Part shown: piece by piece, positions 33,541 through 42,252 of the stretch
How the letters are laid out: each line of letters begins with the position of its first letter
Numbering within the stretch: the stretch's first letter is position 1
Assembly (NCBI GenBank): GCA_964510855.1
Contig: CAZEDB010000007.1
Span: 12,076 to 76,075, forward strand
Origin: UBA8828 sp964510855
GTDB taxonomy: Bacteria > Verrucomicrobiota > Verrucomicrobiia > Opitutales > UBA953
Length of the DNA stretch: 64,000 bases
Reading direction: 5' to 3'
Program-made: the position numbers and the translations under genes
Notes under the pieces: model-generated
Told to the model about the DNA's origin: nothing
Seen by the model: the letters and a program-made list of their open reading frames with translations, nothing else
The model's database searches: none

Positions 33541-34938
33541 TTAGCGTACGATTTTAGGGAGGGAGGCGGCGGCGATGGCTTGACCGTGGCGCTTGTCTTT
33601 TTCGTCGGGTACGACGAGGTCGATGCGTAGGTCAGGGAATTCATCCTTAAGCACCGCGCGTGCCTTGTCGATAATGACTGAACCGCCTTCGCCTGAGGTT
33701 ACCCGACCCATGATCAGAAGGCACTCATAGTGGTAATACTCGGCAAAGTGGGCCAAGGCGTAGCCAAAGGCGATACCGATAGCCTCGTAGACCTGGCGGG
33801 CTCGGGCATCGCCGCCCTTCATGAGTTTCTGCAACTCCTCGAGTTGCTCGGGTAGCTTCATGCTCGAGGGTAAGATAATGCCAGCCAGAGGCAGAAGGCG
33901 ACCGACCCCCTGTTGGCTAAAGTACTGTACCCCACAGCCGAGGTCTCCAGACCATTCATCGGCGGGTCCGTTAGCACGGTAGTCAATCGGTACAAAGGCT
34001 AACTCGCTTAGCCAGTTGGTGAGGTTGCCGTGGGTATCCGCATAGCCGGCAGCTACCGAGGTACCCATGGCAATACCGAGTACCGAGTTGCGGTTGAGCG
34101 ACATCGACGCGGCGAGAGCCGTGACATCGCCATCATTAAGCACCTCGAAAGGTACCCCTGGCCAACGCTTACCGAGATCGAGGAAGATATTCTTAACCCG
34201 CGATTCAAAAACCGCTGGGTCGGTGATACCGCGGAAAAGGGAGGCGGCTCGGACGGTATTGTTGATATAAACACCGGCAGCGGAACCGCCAATCGCATCA
34301 ACGCGAGGCAAGTGTTTAGCAGCGAGTTCAAGGGAATGAAGAATCCCGTCGTAATGATACTGGGGATTTTTTTCGAAGTAAGGATCCCACTTAATCTCCT
34401 CTGAAAAAACCACTTTACCGTCGATTAGTGCCGCGCACTTACGATCGGAACCGCCGAGGTCAAAGCCAATGCGGCAACCATCGAGGTTGCGACCTAGGGG
34501 AAGGTGGGACGCGCTCTCCTTGGGAAGTTCGGCTTCGGTGCAGGCAATGAACTGAGGTAGGCGGTCGAAAAGTTTACGGACGAACTCGGCATCAAAGGCG
34601 CGTTCGCCACCTGGACGGTATAAATCGGCTAGGAGCTTGGCAAAAAAAGCTGCATGGGCGCCGGCGAGTCGGAAGGTGTCGCCCCCGCGCGCCCAAAGCA
34701 GGAACTTCACCGTGCGTTCGACGTGGAGACGATTGAGGTCATCAAATCCTGCACCTGGGGGTAAGGTGTGGGTGCGGTGGGTGGAGGCTGTGCCATCCGG
34801 TCGCGCTAAACTAATAGCGAGGGGTGCGGCGCCCGCGGTACGGGCACAGAGGGCGAGGTAGTTGCGCGTCCAAAGAGAGGCAGGGACAAATCCCGGATCA
34901 ATGGGCGAGACGTGGCGGGGCTTTACGGTGAAAGTCAT
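33541..34938 (-). CDS. ROK-family sugar kinase with N-terminal extension
   Basis: The sugar-kinase core starts near residue 155 with IGFDLGGSDRKCAALIDGKVVF (a phosphate-1 loop like DIGGTK) and continues with GIAMGTSVAAGYAD and LLIMGRVTSGEGGSVI. The first 150 residues are an extension containing PASLWTRNYLAL, making the protein 465 residues against about 300 for typical ROK kinases. The substrate is probably a hexose or N-acetylhexosamine, supplying the 6-phosphate used by NagB next door. The CXCGC zinc motif common in ROK kinases is not evident. It is preceded by nagB (12-base spacer). Confidence 0.82.
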   Translation of the reverse strand: MTFTVKPRHVSPIDPGFVPASLWTRNYLALCARTAGAAPLAISLARPDGTASTHRTHTLPPGAGFDDLNRLHVERTVKFLLWARGGDTFRLAGAHAAFFAKLLADLYRPGGERAFDAEFVRKLFDRLPQFIACTEAELPKESASHLPLGRNLDGCRIGFDLGGSDRKCAALIDGKVVFSEEIKWDPYFEKNPQYHYDGILHSLELAAKHLPRVDAIGGSAAGVYINNTVRAASLFRGITDPAVFESRVKNIFLDLGKRWPGVPFEVLNDGDVTALAASMSLNRNSVLGIAMGTSVAAGYADTHGNLTNWLSELAFVPIDYRANGPADEWSGDLGCGVQYFSQQGVGRLLPLAGIILPSSMKLPEQLEELQKLMKGGDARARQVYEAIGIAFGYALAHFAEYYHYECLLIMGRVTSGEGGSVIIDKARAVLKDEFPDLRIDLVVPDEKDKRHGQAIAAASLPKIVR

Positions 34939-34950
34939 AGAAGTAGTTAG

Positions 34951-35700
34951 TTAACGAGAGGTAAGTTTGGCTGCGGCTGGCGTATCGAGTACGACATCAC
35001 ACGCAGGATGATGTTGTAGCCAGCTGGCGGGGCAATCCTCCGAAGGTTGGTCTTCGAGGGAGCGTCGGATAATGTCCGCTTTGCCTTCACCCCACGCGAG
35101 TAAGACGACCCGGCGACAATCTAAAATGGTACCGACTCCCATCGTCACCGCGTGATGGGGGACTTTTTCAAGGTCGCCGAAAAAGACCGCGTTGTCGCGT
35201 CGGGTTAGGGCATCGAGATGAACTTGTCGGGTACGGGTGGTAGGACCCGCGGGAGGTTCATTGAAGCCGATGTGGCCGGTGCGTCCAATCCCTAGCACCT
35301 GTAAGTCAATCCCGCCCGCGGCTTGAATCGCCTGTTCATAAGCGGCTGCAGCTCGGCTAACATCTTTGGCTAGCCCATCAGGGACATGGGTCTCTGAGGC
35401 GGTGATATCGACATGGTTAAAGAGCTGTTGCTGCATAAACCAGCGATAGGACTGATCATGGTCGGGTCCGAGTCCGCTATACTCATCAAGATTAAACGTG
35501 GTAACCTTGCGGAAGGAGAGACCTTGCTCGCGGTGCAAACGCACGAGCTCAGCGTAGAGCGGGATAGGCGTCGAGCCAGTGGCAAGTCCGAGTACGGTGC
35601 GCTTACCTGCTGCGCTGCGCGTTTGGATAAGTTGAGCAATATCCGCTGCGACGGCACGGACGGCGGTGGCTTTATCAGGATGAATATGAAGGCGTACCAT
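34951..35700 (-). CDS. nagB: Glucosamine-6-phosphate deaminase
   Basis: NagB turns glucosamine-6-phosphate into fructose-6-phosphate and ammonia. The phosphate loop is LGLATGSTPIPLYAEL and the catalytic Asp lies in FNLDEYSGLGPDHDQSY. The active-site loop reads GIGRTGHIGFNEPPAG: His and Glu are kept, but the Asp found there in E. coli NagB (D141, GNDGHIAFNEP) is Thr. This GRTGHIGFNEP form occurs in other NagB-like proteins, so activity is still likely. The 249-residue length is slightly short. It is the first gene of the amino-sugar cluster and lies four bases after valS. Confidence 0.9.
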   Translation of the reverse strand: MVRLHIHPDKATAVRAVAADIAQLIQTRSAAGKRTVLGLATGSTPIPLYAELVRLHREQGLSFRKVTTFNLDEYSGLGPDHDQSYRWFMQQQLFNHVDITASETHVPDGLAKDVSRAAAAYEQAIQAAGGIDLQVLGIGRTGHIGFNEPPAGPTTRTRQVHLDALTRRDNAVFFGDLEKVPHHAVTMGVGTILDCRRVVLLAWGEGKADIIRRSLEDQPSEDCPASWLQHHPACDVVLDTPAAAKLTSR

Positions 35701-35704
35701 GAGA

Positions 35705-38428
35705 TTAGTTTAGGGCGGCGAGCATGCGGGCAACTTCATCACGCTTGGCCTTAGCTTCGGCGAGTTGACGTCGGGCACCCTCAAGAATCGCGGGCGGAGC
35801 TTTAGAGATAAAGACCTCGTTGCCGAGTTTAGACTCCCCGGCCGCTACCGCTTTATCATGCCGTTCAAGTTCCTTGGTTAGGCGCACGCGCTCAGCGGCA
35901 GGATCCGTCACGGTTGCTTGTTCGAGGACTAAAGTGCCAGCATCAGTAATTTCTCCGGGGCGGCCCTGGGTGTCGTCGGCAAGCAAAAGCGCCTCAAGGC
36001 CTGCGAGTCGGAGAATTTTCTCACGGTTGGACTCCGCTAAGCGACGGCCTGCCGCATCCTTAGGTACAAGGGTGACGGTGATATCTTTTCGGCTAATCAG
36101 CCCCGCATTACTTTTAAGCATACGGGCACCGGCAACTAAGCTACGTAAACGGTGAATGTCCGCAACTGCCTCGGAATCGAGTTTTACCCCAACTTGCGTG
36201 AGCGCAGCGAGCAGCTCGCTCCCGGTGGGAGGAATGTGATTTTGAATAAAGTCCGTCTCCGTTCCGTAGCCGAGTAAGTGCCAGAGTTCTTCGGTGATAA
36301 ACGGCGCGAGGGGGTGAAGCAGTTGTAGGAACTGCCGCAAGACGAGATCTTGGACCGCGAGGCAGCTGGACTTAGCCGCAGGGTCGTTGAGTCGTGCTTT
36401 AGAAATTTCTACATACCAGTCGCAGAAATCTCCCCAGAAGAAACTGTAAAGCGCCTGAGTGTAATCGGTAAACTCATGCGCGGCTAAGGCCCGCGAAACC
36501 GAATCGGTGGTCTCAGCAAGACGAGCAAGAATCGCTTGGTCATCGGCATCGAGCACCTTGGATTCGATGCGCGCAATAATCGCGGCAAGCGAGGTGTTCT
36601 CGCCCGCTGGACCAGACATCTGCCGGAACCGGGCCGCATTCCAAAGTTTGTTACAGAAGTTTCGGCCGAGTTGGACGCGTTCTTCCGCAAAGAGAATGTC
36701 TTGGCCTTTGGGTGCCATGGAGAGCAGACCAAACCTGAGGCCATCGGCACCAAACTTAGCGATGAGATCGAGGGGCTCGGGCGAGTTGCCGAGGGATTTT
36801 GACATTTTCCGTCCTTTCGCATCGCGGATAATACCATTGAAGACCACGCGGCGGAAGGGAATGCGGGCACGAATCTCGTCATCCGTCAGGCTGGCTTTCT
36901 CGGGCCCGTGTAATTCCAGTCCGGCGATAATCATTCGCGCAACCCAGAGGAAAATAATGTCAGGACCGGTCGCTAAGGTCGAGGTGGGGTACCAGTGGTC
37001 GAGTTCAGGCGTGCGGTCACCAGGCTTTTGCCAACCTAAGGGAGCCAAGCACCAAAGCCAGGAAGAAGCCCAGGTGTCTAAGACATCCGCTTCCTGTTCC
37101 CAGTTTTGCGGGTCGGTTGGTCCGTCGACAGAAACGTGGCGATGGGCAGGGTCCGAACGGTCTGCGCCCTTGCGATACCATACGGGAATGCGATGCCCCC
37201 ACCAAAGTTGACGACTGATGCACCAATCCTGAATATGGTTGAGCCAATGTAAGTAGGTTTTGGTCCAGCGTTCCGGACGGAACTCAATGATACCTTCGGC
37301 AACTGCCCGCTTAGCTTCCTCAATCTTCGGGTAACGCAGGAACCACTGTTCGCTTAAACGTGGTTCAATCGGTACATCCGCGCGTTCCGAGTAGCCTACA
37401 TTGTTTTCGTAAGGCTCAGCTTTAACCAACAGGCCGAGCTCTTCGAGTTTCTTGGCTGCAACCGTGCGGGCCTTGAAGCGATCCATGCCTGCAAGGTCAC
37501 CCCCTAATTCATTGAGGCGACCGTCGGGGGTGAGGACATCACGAATGGGGAGTTGATGGCGCTGACCGATTTCAAAGTCAGTCCGGTCATGGGCAGGTGT
37601 GACTTTAAGCACGCCCGAGCCGAAGGTACGGTCAACTGCGGTGTCCCCGACGATGGGAATGCGTTCGCGGGGAAAGGGTCGCCATACGTGTTGTCCGATG
37701 AGATGACGGTAACGTTCGTCCTCGGGGTGTACCGCTACGGCGGTGTCACCGGGGATGGTTTCGGGGCGGGTGGTGGAAATCTCAAGGAAGGTACCAGGTT
37801 GCTCCGCTAGCTCATAGCGCATGCGGTAAAGAAACCCTTGGGAAGGCTTCATGATGACTTCCTCGTCGGACAACCCCGTGAGCGAAACCGGACACCAATT
37901 TACCATACGCTTACCGCGGTAAACGTAACCGCGGTCATGTAAGGTTACAAAGGCCTGGAGTACTGCCCGTGAGTAATCCGCGTCGAGTGTGTGCACGGTG
38001 CGATCCCAATCACAGGAGGCGCCGAGTTTGCGAAGCTGCTTGAGGATGATGCCGCCGTGTTTATCACGCCACTCGGCGGCACGTTGTACAAAGGCTTCAC
38101 GTCCGAGATCATGCCGGGTTTTCTTTTCGTTTTGCCGAAGATCGCGCTCAACCCGGGATTGCGTAGCGATGCCAGCGTGGTCGGTACCTGCGAGCCACAA
38201 GACCGATTTACCTTCTTGGCGAGCGCGGCGTACGAGGACGTCTTGCAAGGTGTTGTTTAACAAATGCCCCATGTGTAAAACCCCCGTTACGTTGGGGGGC
38301 GGGATCATGACCGAGTAAGGAATTTTCTGGGGCTGCACCTTGCCTGCGAAACAACCAGCGGCGAGCCATTGGTCATACCAACGGGGTTCGACGGTTGAGG
38401 GGTCGTAGGACTTGGGAATTTCGGCCAT
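35705..38428 (-). CDS. valS: Valine--tRNA ligase
   Basis: This class I synthetase of 907 residues has the HIGH-type motif in PPPNVTGVLHMGHLLNNTL (about residues 43-61) and the KMSKS loop in GRKMSKSLGN. The CP1 editing domain lies between them, and a C-terminal coiled coil (AERVRLTKELERHDKAVAAG to the end) is the ValS-specific tRNA-binding arm. The start is ATG. The amino-sugar cluster follows after only four bases, so read-through from valS may help express it. Upstream is the SRP RNA gene on the opposite strand. Confidence 0.97.
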   Translation of the reverse strand: MAEIPKSYDPSTVEPRWYDQWLAAGCFAGKVQPQKIPYSVMIPPPNVTGVLHMGHLLNNTLQDVLVRRARQEGKSVLWLAGTDHAGIATQSRVERDLRQNEKKTRHDLGREAFVQRAAEWRDKHGGIILKQLRKLGASCDWDRTVHTLDADYSRAVLQAFVTLHDRGYVYRGKRMVNWCPVSLTGLSDEEVIMKPSQGFLYRMRYELAEQPGTFLEISTTRPETIPGDTAVAVHPEDERYRHLIGQHVWRPFPRERIPIVGDTAVDRTFGSGVLKVTPAHDRTDFEIGQRHQLPIRDVLTPDGRLNELGGDLAGMDRFKARTVAAKKLEELGLLVKAEPYENNVGYSERADVPIEPRLSEQWFLRYPKIEEAKRAVAEGIIEFRPERWTKTYLHWLNHIQDWCISRQLWWGHRIPVWYRKGADRSDPAHRHVSVDGPTDPQNWEQEADVLDTWASSWLWCLAPLGWQKPGDRTPELDHWYPTSTLATGPDIIFLWVARMIIAGLELHGPEKASLTDDEIRARIPFRRVVFNGIIRDAKGRKMSKSLGNSPEPLDLIAKFGADGLRFGLLSMAPKGQDILFAEERVQLGRNFCNKLWNAARFRQMSGPAGENTSLAAIIARIESKVLDADDQAILARLAETTDSVSRALAAHEFTDYTQALYSFFWGDFCDWYVEISKARLNDPAAKSSCLAVQDLVLRQFLQLLHPLAPFITEELWHLLGYGTETDFIQNHIPPTGSELLAALTQVGVKLDSEAVADIHRLRSLVAGARMLKSNAGLISRKDITVTLVPKDAAGRRLAESNREKILRLAGLEALLLADDTQGRPGEITDAGTLVLEQATVTDPAAERVRLTKELERHDKAVAAGESKLGNEVFISKAPPAILEGARRQLAEAKAKRDEVARMLAALN

Positions 38429-38499
38429 TGCTAGGGTTTTTGCTAGGGGGGAAGTCGGGGGTTGAAAAGACTAGGTTTTATCCGCAGGTTAATTGGTAA

Positions 38500-38594
38500 G
38501 CCAGGCCCCATGCGACAGGGTGTCGGTACAACCCGCCAGGTCCGGAAGGAAGCAACGGATGCCGCCAGTTTGTGCGCCGTGGTCAGCCTGGCCC
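38500..38594 (+). ncRNA. ffs: Signal recognition particle RNA (4.5S type)
   Basis: The conserved core CAGGTCCGGAAGGAAGCA (38537-38554) is the apical domain bound by Ffh, with the GGAA tetraloop and the asymmetric internal loop. The ends pair: GCCAGGC (38500-38506) with GCCTGGC (38586-38592), closing one long rod of about 95 bases without an Alu domain, as in most Gram-negative bacteria. It is transcribed away from valS and towards the 3' end of an ABC transporter gene 24 bases on. Exact ends are approximate. Confidence 0.93.
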
Positions 38595-38604
38595 CGTCTT
38601 TAAC

Positions 38605-38634
38605 CCCGCTGGGTGGCCTAGGCCTCCCGGCGGG
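38605..38634. terminator. Hairpin after the SRP RNA gene, overlapping the ABC gene stop
   Basis: CCCGCTGGG and CCCGGCGGG pair over nine positions (one G-T), with a 12-base loop containing the palindrome GGCCTAGGCC. It starts ten bases after the SRP RNA and includes the ABC transporter stop codon (38618-38620). No T run follows on either strand, so it may instead serve processing or 3' end protection. Confidence 0.35.
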
Positions 38635-40429
38635 TGAATTCGGCGTGGAGGCGGGCGTAGGGGCCGTCCTGACCTATAAGGTCGCGGTGGCTGCCCGACT
38701 CGACGAGGCACCCGTGGTCTAAGACGAGAATTCGGCTGGCGTTGCGAATCGTGCTTAAACGGTGAGCGACGACAAAACTCGTCCGACCCTTCATCAAGCG
38801 GGCGAGGGCAATTTGTAGACGGGCCTCGGTTAAGGTGTCGACGGCACTCGTGGCTTCATCGAGTACGAGGATGCGAGGGTTGGAGATAAGGGCGCGTGCA
38901 AAAGCGACGAGTTGTTGTTGTCCCATCGATAGACCCCGACCGCGCTCAGAAAGTTCAGTAGCTAACCCTTGCGGCAAGGACTCGAGTAGGTCGCGACAGT
39001 CTAGGGCTTCAAAGGCTGCGAGGATTTCAGCGTCCGTCGCGTCAGGTTTTCCTTGGCGAACATTGTCCGCTACCGTGCCAGCAAAAAGAAAATTCGCTTG
39101 GAAAACGAAACCCATCTGCGCACGAAGGCTGGCTTGCGAAATTTCGGTGAGCGGGATGCCGTCAATCGTGATGCGGCCCGACTGAGGTAGGTAAAACTTA
39201 GAGAGTAAACTAACGATGGTGGACTTGCCTGAGCCGGTGTGGCCGACCAGTGCGATGATTTCGCCCGGCTCAGCGCGGAAAGATATCCCATTCAATACCG
39301 GTCGGCCCTCGTCGTAGGCAAAGCCGACGTTTTCAAACGCCACCGCACCTTTTAAAGGCGGGCAGGGGCGTGCTTGAGCGGAATCAGTCCAACCCGGCGG
39401 GGTGTCGAGGATACGGAAGACCCGCTCAGCACTGGCCATAGCGAGGGTAGCCTCAGAAAGTTGCGTACCGATGAGGGTGATCGGACTAAAGAATAGATTA
39501 GCTAAGAAGAAGAAGGTGACGAGATCCCCGGGATTAGCTGCCCCCGTTGCCGCCATCCAACCTCCGACCGCCACCAACGCAGCGAGAAACCCCTGAGCAT
39601 TCAACTCCAGCAGCGGCAGGTAGAGAGCAACCAGTTTGCTGGTGCGTACGACATTGCCCGCGAGGGTGTAGACGAGGCGGGAGAATATCCCGGCATTGGT
39701 TTCTTCACGGGCAAATCCTTGTGTGACACGAATCCCTTGCACGGTTTCAGCGAGGGCGGCGGTGACGCGGGAGAAACTTTCTTGTTGGGTGCGCGAGGCA
39801 TCGAGGATCCGTCCGCGGAAATGTCGGTTTATGGCCCAGAGGGCGGGGGCCAGCGCGAGCAGGACTAAAAAGAGCCGCGGCTGAATGAAGAGCATAGCAA
39901 GGGCCGCACCTAGCATTTGCCCAGCTTGGATAAGAGTGATGAAGAGATTATTTTGTACGCCGTTACGGACTTGTTCAATATCGCCAATCATCCGGCTGAT
40001 GAGTGAGCCGTGACGCCTGGCATGGAAGAAAGCGAGTGGCTGGGTCAACAAGTGACCCATCATCTGATCGCGTAAATCTCGTAGCACACACTCACCGAGT
40101 TGTTGGGCGAGCCGAATGCGCCAGTAGAGGGTGACTTCGGTGGCCAACACCACGGCCATAAAGCCAGCAATCCAGGCAGGGAGGGTGCTCAGCTCGTTAT
40201 GGGCAATCGGCTCCCGAATGATGTGACCGAGCAGCCAAGCGAGTAGAGGGGTTTGAATGGCTCGCAGCCCCGATAGGGTAAAGAGCGTATTCCGTTGCAC
40301 ACGATAGGGGCTGAGCAGGCCGATAACGCGGCGAATCAAGGCCCAGGTTAGGGGTAGACGTTCGGGTTCATCGTCTTCAGCTCGCGGCTTACGGATGGTA
40401 AGCTCGGGTTTGGCGGGTGCGGTGCTCAT
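38618..40429 (-). CDS. ABC exporter subunit, canonical Walker B (MsbA-like)
   Basis: Six membrane helices (residues 1 to about 330) precede an ATPase domain with Walker A GHTGSGKST, signature RGLSMGQQQLVAFARAL (a deviant LSMGQ), Walker B plus catalytic Glu in ILVLDEATSAVD, and switch His in VVAHRLST. The protein has 603 residues. The start overlaps the stop of the 606-residue partner in ATGA, so the two are made together and probably form a heterodimer. Substrates could be lipids, peptides or drugs; the sequence does not say. It converges with the SRP RNA gene. Confidence 0.88.
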   Translation of the reverse strand: MSTAPAKPELTIRKPRAEDDEPERLPLTWALIRRVIGLLSPYRVQRNTLFTLSGLRAIQTPLLAWLLGHIIREPIAHNELSTLPAWIAGFMAVVLATEVTLYWRIRLAQQLGECVLRDLRDQMMGHLLTQPLAFFHARRHGSLISRMIGDIEQVRNGVQNNLFITLIQAGQMLGAALAMLFIQPRLFLVLLALAPALWAINRHFRGRILDASRTQQESFSRVTAALAETVQGIRVTQGFAREETNAGIFSRLVYTLAGNVVRTSKLVALYLPLLELNAQGFLAALVAVGGWMAATGAANPGDLVTFFFLANLFFSPITLIGTQLSEATLAMASAERVFRILDTPPGWTDSAQARPCPPLKGAVAFENVGFAYDEGRPVLNGISFRAEPGEIIALVGHTGSGKSTIVSLLSKFYLPQSGRITIDGIPLTEISQASLRAQMGFVFQANFLFAGTVADNVRQGKPDATDAEILAAFEALDCRDLLESLPQGLATELSERGRGLSMGQQQLVAFARALISNPRILVLDEATSAVDTLTEARLQIALARLMKGRTSFVVAHRLSTIRNASRILVLDHGCLVESGSHRDLIGQDGPYARLHAEFTRREA

Positions 40430-42246
40430 GGGGTTGCTCCCTCCGATTGTACTAAGATGGCGCGTCGATAAGGCCCCTCGCAGGCCATGAGTTCTTGGTG
40501 ATTGCCCGACTGCACGAGGCGGCCGCGTTCTAAAACTAAAATACGGTCAGCCCGCCGTAGAGTTGCAAGACGGTGGGCGACGATGAAGGTGGTGCGTCCT
40601 TCCATCGCCGACTCCATCGCCTCTAAAATATCTCGTTCGGTTTCAGCATCGATGGCCGACGTCGGGTCATCCAGTAACAATACGGTCGGCTCTAAGAGGA
40701 GGGCGCGAGCAATGGCGAGGCGCTGACGTTGTCCCCCTGAGAGATTGACGCCGCTCTCACCCAATAAGGTCTCATACCCTTCAGGGAGCTCGCGAATAAA
40801 GGAGTCGGCCTTGGCAATCTTGGCTGCCCGTTCGATGCGTTCGCGACTGGCGTCGGGGTGGCCGAAGGCGATGTTCGCGGCCACGGTATTGGAAAAGAGA
40901 AAATTATCCTGAAACACCATGCCGACTTGCCGGCGTAACTCGGGGAGGGGGAGGTCGCGGAGGTCATGTCCATCCAGCGTGACGCGGCCACTGCGGGGGT
41001 CATAGAACCGTGGAATCAAGGAAAGCAGGGCGGATTTTCCCGAGCCGGTTGCGCCCGCAATCGCAATACGCTGACCGGGCTCAGCGACAAAAGATAAGTC
41101 GCGCAGCACTGTGTCGCGCTCGCGGTAATCAAAAGCTACATTTTCAAAGGCAATGCGCCCGAGGAACCTCCCAGGCGAACGGGCATCTGGGCGACTGGCT
41201 ACTCCAGGTTCGGTATCGAGAATTTCAAAGATACGCTTGGCCCCGGTCATGGAGATTTGAGCATTATCCACCACCGTGGCTACGGTAGCAACTTGCCCGG
41301 CGAACTGTTGCAACAGGGCTGCGAATGCCACCAAGCCTGAGCCCAAGGCGAGCTCACCTTCCATCACGCGCCAACCACCGTACCCGAGCAGCACGGCAAG
41401 CGAGAGGTGATTAATCCCATCAATTACTGGCCAGAACGTCGCCACCTCACCAATCACTTGTTGCTTCTGTTTTCTTACGTCTTCATTTCGCGCCGCAAAA
41501 GTCGCAAGGGAGCGTGGTTCAGCGGCGAGGCCCTTGACGGTTTGTACGCCCTGCACAGTTTCTGAAAAGGCGAGTACAAGTTTGTCCATCCGCTCGCGAT
41601 TTTCTTCATAAGCAGGGCGGACTCGGCGTGAGAAGCGAATGGCAAAGGCAATTTGTAAGGGGAGGAAAGCTAAGCAGGCCAGAGTTAGGCGCCAGTCAGT
41701 CGCAAACATATAGGCGGCGCAGGCACCGAGGGTTAGGACGATGATCGCGACCTGTAAAACCACGCCTTCAATAAACAGGCGAATGGAGTGGGCGTCGGCA
41801 GTGACGCGATTAATGATCGAGCCGCTCGCATTCGTATCAAAATAGCGGAAGCTAAGTTGTTGTAACTGGGCATAGACCTTAGCGCGCAAGCCAACCACGA
41901 TTTGTCCGTGCAAAAAGCGCACCGAAGCGACGCCGTAGGCATAGGAAAGAACGGCACGAACCGCGGCTAAGCCTAAAATTAAACCTGCTAACCAACCGCA
42001 GGAGGCGAGCGCACTGCCTGAAGGAAGCCAGTGGAGATTAGCTGGGGCAGGGGCGGTGGAATCAGCTGCCCAGCGTACCAAGTCAATCCCTGCGCCAGTT
42101 AAGGCGAGAATCGCCACCGTCAGGATAGTGAGTAGGAATTGCAGACCCAGCAGTCGTAGGCAGGCAGAGCGATATTCCCAGGCGATGCCAATGAGACGAC
42201 CGAGGACGCCTGACGACGTCCGGCTTCCAGTAGCAATCTCACCCAT
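40426..42246 (-). CDS. ABC exporter subunit, degenerate Walker B
   Basis: This is the partner of the downstream ABC gene: six membrane helices, then an ATPase domain with Walker A GATGSGKSA, a consensus signature LSGGQRQRLAIARAL and Walker B VLLLDDPTSAID, in which the catalytic Glu is replaced by Asp. The switch His is present (IVAHRLATL). The combination (Asp in this Walker B, odd signature in the partner) is the pattern of heterodimeric exporters with one degenerate site, such as TM287/288. It lies six bases downstream of the aminotransferase gene. Confidence 0.88.
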   Translation of the reverse strand: MGEIATGSRTSSGVLGRLIGIAWEYRSACLRLLGLQFLLTILTVAILALTGAGIDLVRWAADSTAPAPANLHWLPSGSALASCGWLAGLILGLAAVRAVLSYAYGVASVRFLHGQIVVGLRAKVYAQLQQLSFRYFDTNASGSIINRVTADAHSIRLFIEGVVLQVAIIVLTLGACAAYMFATDWRLTLACLAFLPLQIAFAIRFSRRVRPAYEENRERMDKLVLAFSETVQGVQTVKGLAAEPRSLATFAARNEDVRKQKQQVIGEVATFWPVIDGINHLSLAVLLGYGGWRVMEGELALGSGLVAFAALLQQFAGQVATVATVVDNAQISMTGAKRIFEILDTEPGVASRPDARSPGRFLGRIAFENVAFDYRERDTVLRDLSFVAEPGQRIAIAGATGSGKSALLSLIPRFYDPRSGRVTLDGHDLRDLPLPELRRQVGMVFQDNFLFSNTVAANIAFGHPDASRERIERAAKIAKADSFIRELPEGYETLLGESGVNLSGGQRQRLAIARALLLEPTVLLLDDPTSAIDAETERDILEAMESAMEGRTTFIVAHRLATLRRADRILVLERGRLVQSGNHQELMACEGPYRRAILVQSEGATP

Positions 42247-42252
42247 TCAAGC

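Noticed and set aside
38462..38499. TTGAAA upstream of the SRP RNA as a -35 box
   Set aside because: No good -10 element at the right distance; the nearest AT-rich hexamer is about 21 bases away.
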